5,672 nucleotides of DNA from Chamaesiphon sp031376885 (GTDB lineage: Bacteria; Cyanobacteriota; Cyanobacteriia; Cyanobacteriales; Chamaesiphonaceae): positions 1 to 5,672 of the forward strand of contig JANMEL010000055.1 of NCBI GenBank assembly GCA_031376885.1. Reading direction: 5' to 3'. This document shows, one piece after another, positions 5,467 to 5,672 of this stretch. The notes under the pieces were generated by a model. That model saw only the letters and a list, made by a program, of their open reading frames with translations. It had not been told where the DNA came from and searched no databases. The position numbers and the translations under genes are program-made. How positions within the stretch are numbered: the first letter of the stretch is position 1; every line of letters starts with the position of its first letter.

Positions 5467-5610
5467 GGGTGAGGGGACAGCGAAAAGTGCTGATGGTCGG
5501 GTGACCCGCCCAGTGGTCTTGGGGTCTCCCCGTCTTGTCGTTTTTTTATTCGGGGGGAACCCCCGAATAAAAACGCCGCAAGTAGAGCACCTTTTCAAGA
5601 CAGGGGACAG
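5467..5610. repeat. Hairpin-rich insertion within the dispersed repeat (MITE-like?)
   Basis: This 144-bp segment interrupts the repeat. AGGGGTCAG just before it (5458-5466) and AGGGGACAG at its end (5602-5610) match at 8 of 9, and an exact AGGGGACAG also occurs at 5472-5480. This could be a target duplication, but tandem AGGGGTC/AGGGGTG/AGGGGAC heptads (5458-5478) could produce the same look. Near its ends GAAAAGTGCT (5482-5491) and AGCACCTTTTC (5586-5596) are imperfect inverted repeats. CCCCGTCTTG (5528-5537) pairs with CAAGACAGGGG (5596-5606) apart from a bulged A. It has no coding capacity. Confidence 0.5.
5543..5573. repeat. Strong 14-bp hairpin inside the insertion
   Basis: TTTTTATTCGGGGG (5543-5556) and CCCCCGAATAAAAA (5560-5573) are perfect inverted repeats around a GAA loop. 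The stem is GC-rich at the tip and A/T-rich at the base. It could in principle act as a bidirectional terminator-like structure, but no gene ends immediately beside it; it is better read as the core of the repeat element. Confidence 0.75.
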
Positions 5611-5639
5611 GTTGGGAAAGCTGATGCACTGATGGTTTG

Positions 5640-5666
5640 TTGGCGTAGCCTCCGCCTTGCGGAAGC
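5640..5666. repeat. Short GCGTAGCC/GCGGAAGC hairpin repeat
   Basis: GCCTCCGC (5648-5655) pairs with GCGGAAGC (5659-5666) with one mismatch around a CTT loop. The unit TTGGCGTAGCC...GCGGA (5640-5663) lies exactly where the second copy of the dispersed repeat departs from the first. Sequences of the GGCGTAGCC...GCGGAAGC type are, as far as I recall, frequent dispersed repeats in filamentous cyanobacteria. Confidence 0.55.
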
Positions 5667-5672
5667 ATCTAC

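Larger units (their letters stand above)
5452..5672 (+). repeat. Dispersed repeat, copy interrupted twice
   Basis: The three blocks of the unit at 286-338 recur here in the same order and orientation: head 5452-5466 (15/15), middle 5612-5639 (26/28) and tail 5664-5672 (8/9). They are separated by 144 bp of extra sequence after the head (5467-5610) and 24 bp before the tail (5640-5663). The copy reaches the window edge, so the tail may continue. No ORF is seen in 5426-5672. Confidence 0.68.

Noticed and set aside
286..5672. Repeats at both ends, considered as a CRISPR array or as ends of one composite transposon
   Set aside because: The copies are in the same orientation, over 5 kb apart, without regular spacers or any transposase or cas gene between them.

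Overview
The window looks like cyanobacterial chromosome. It has roughly 23 copies of the 6-mer CGATCG (hand count; one or two expected by chance), which is the core of the cyanobacterial HIP1 repeat. It also has a single-chain Wzz/BY-kinase beginning with the YWLVLKRRW-type segment typical of cyanobacterial exopolysaccharide proteins, a clan AA aspartic protease paired with a small partner, and several nested dispersed repeats. The species cannot be fixed from this sequence.

Layout. Positions 1-256: a short GC-rich tandem repeat, a good sigma70-type promoter, tRNA-Thr(UGU) and a strong intrinsic terminator. Positions 253-454: non-coding repeats, namely a pair of 26-bp direct repeats enclosing one copy of a dispersed element and a perfect palindrome. 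Positions 455-2232, minus strand: a head-to-tail set made of a 61-codon remnant without a start codon (possibly the C-terminus of an M48-like metalloprotease), a 119-residue protein with one N-terminal membrane segment, and a 386-residue protein with both an HExxH zinc site and a VWA-like MIDAS. Positions 2223-4767, plus strand: a leader with a -10-like box, a dyad and a possible 26-codon ORF, then a 754-residue polysaccharide co-polymerase/tyrosine autokinase and its terminator. Positions 4791-5425, minus strand: a two-gene operon with a 4-bp ATGA overlap, made of a 91-residue protein of unknown function and a clan AA aspartic protease-like protein. Positions 5426-5672: a second copy of the dispersed element, interrupted twice by hairpin-forming insertions.

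How the genes work together. The BY-kinase protein should control chain length and export of a surface polysaccharide, but no other polysaccharide gene is in the window. The metallopeptidase/VWA protein belongs to a family often found beside MoxR-type AAA ATPases, and none is present here. The aspartic protease pair is probably translationally coupled.

I found no clear novel defence or mobile system. The most informative points are the unannotated 61-codon remnant at 2047-2232, the two copies of a repeat at opposite ends of the window (one intact, one interrupted twice), and the leader and uncertain start of the BY-kinase gene.
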